A stretch of 64,000 nucleotides of DNA from positions 25,779,265 through 25,843,264 of the forward strand of contig OY294051.1 of the NCBI GenBank assembly GCA_958510825.1. Reading direction: 5' to 3'. This DNA comes from Brachypterus glaber. Its lineage: Eukaryota; Arthropoda; Insecta; Coleoptera; Kateretidae. Positions 63,828 to 64,000 of the stretch are shown piece by piece. The notes under the pieces were generated by a model. The model was not told the DNA's origin, searched no databases, and was given only the letters and a program-made list of their open reading frames with translations. The translations under genes and the position numbers were made by a program. How positions within the stretch are numbered: the stretch's first letter is position 1; every line of letters begins with the position of its first letter.

Positions 63828-64000
63828 GCAGTAACTGTCGGTATATTTTATATGATAAATTTAAAAATTCTTTAACTTATAAATTTAAAATTTTGTACAC
63901 ATAATGAAAATAATGCATTCCATATCTATAAAAAGTTTTAACTCTTCAAGATAAAAAGCATTTTAAATTTATCATACAAAATATACTGACAATTGCTGCA
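63828..64000. mobile_element. Inverted-repeat element at the window edge
   Basis: tgcagtaactgtcggtatat, ttatatgataaatttaaa pair with tttaaatttatcatacaaaa, tatactgacaattgctgca. The right arm ends exactly with the window, so the outer boundary is not certain. Confidence 0.65.

Overview
AT-rich eukaryotic DNA, most likely from an insect. It has spliced genes with GT-AG introns, a BEL/Pao LTR retrotransposon, arthropod-type LINEs, a Tc1 fossil and a dense load of palindromic non-autonomous DNA transposons. I cannot fix the order or species from sequence alone. Only two conventional protein-coding genes are recognisable, both on the + strand.

Left third (1-25.9 kb). Positions 1-7.2 kb are almost wall-to-wall inverted-repeat elements, several with clear target duplications. 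A TATA box plus initiator at 7324-7357 precedes a short ORF with a consensus splice donor, a possible first exon. Gamma-glutamyltransferase follows as eight exons between 13273 and 25851. They give about 517 residues and keep every catalytic-core motif I looked for. The exon(s) for the N-terminal membrane anchor were not found. Its introns hold TA-, TTAA- and ATAT-flanked elements and a broken LINE that is itself split by a 681-bp TIR element.

Middle (26-49 kb). This part has a tRNA-derived SINE, a dead DD34E Tc1 transposase, several palindromic elements, a TIR element filled with minisatellites, arrays of 97-120 bp repeats and a 564-bp tandem duplication. The most unusual structure is at 38980-48808. 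There, two oppositely oriented arrays of a roughly 150-bp satellite face each other and are bounded by a shared inverted terminal sequence, which looks like a foldback element made of satellite DNA. A complete BEL/Pao element (39573-45498; identical 143-bp LTRs; 5-bp target duplication) sits inside its left array. Its pol carries a stop, a frame change and a small deletion through the reverse-transcriptase YxDD motif.

Right part (49-64 kb). A possible promoter and first noncoding exon (E2F-like motifs, donor at 50053) lies upstream of an intronless cyclin E ORF (57863-59539). Between them is a three-level nest: a 5'-truncated EN-RT-RNase H LINE inside an ATAT-flanked TIR element inside a TA-flanked TIR element. 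Beyond cyclin E there is AT-rich sequence with two or three MITEs and no recognisable gene.

The two genes are unrelated in function (glutathione/gamma-glutamyl metabolism; G1/S control). The window is mainly informative about transposon nesting and the link between transposons and satellite DNA.
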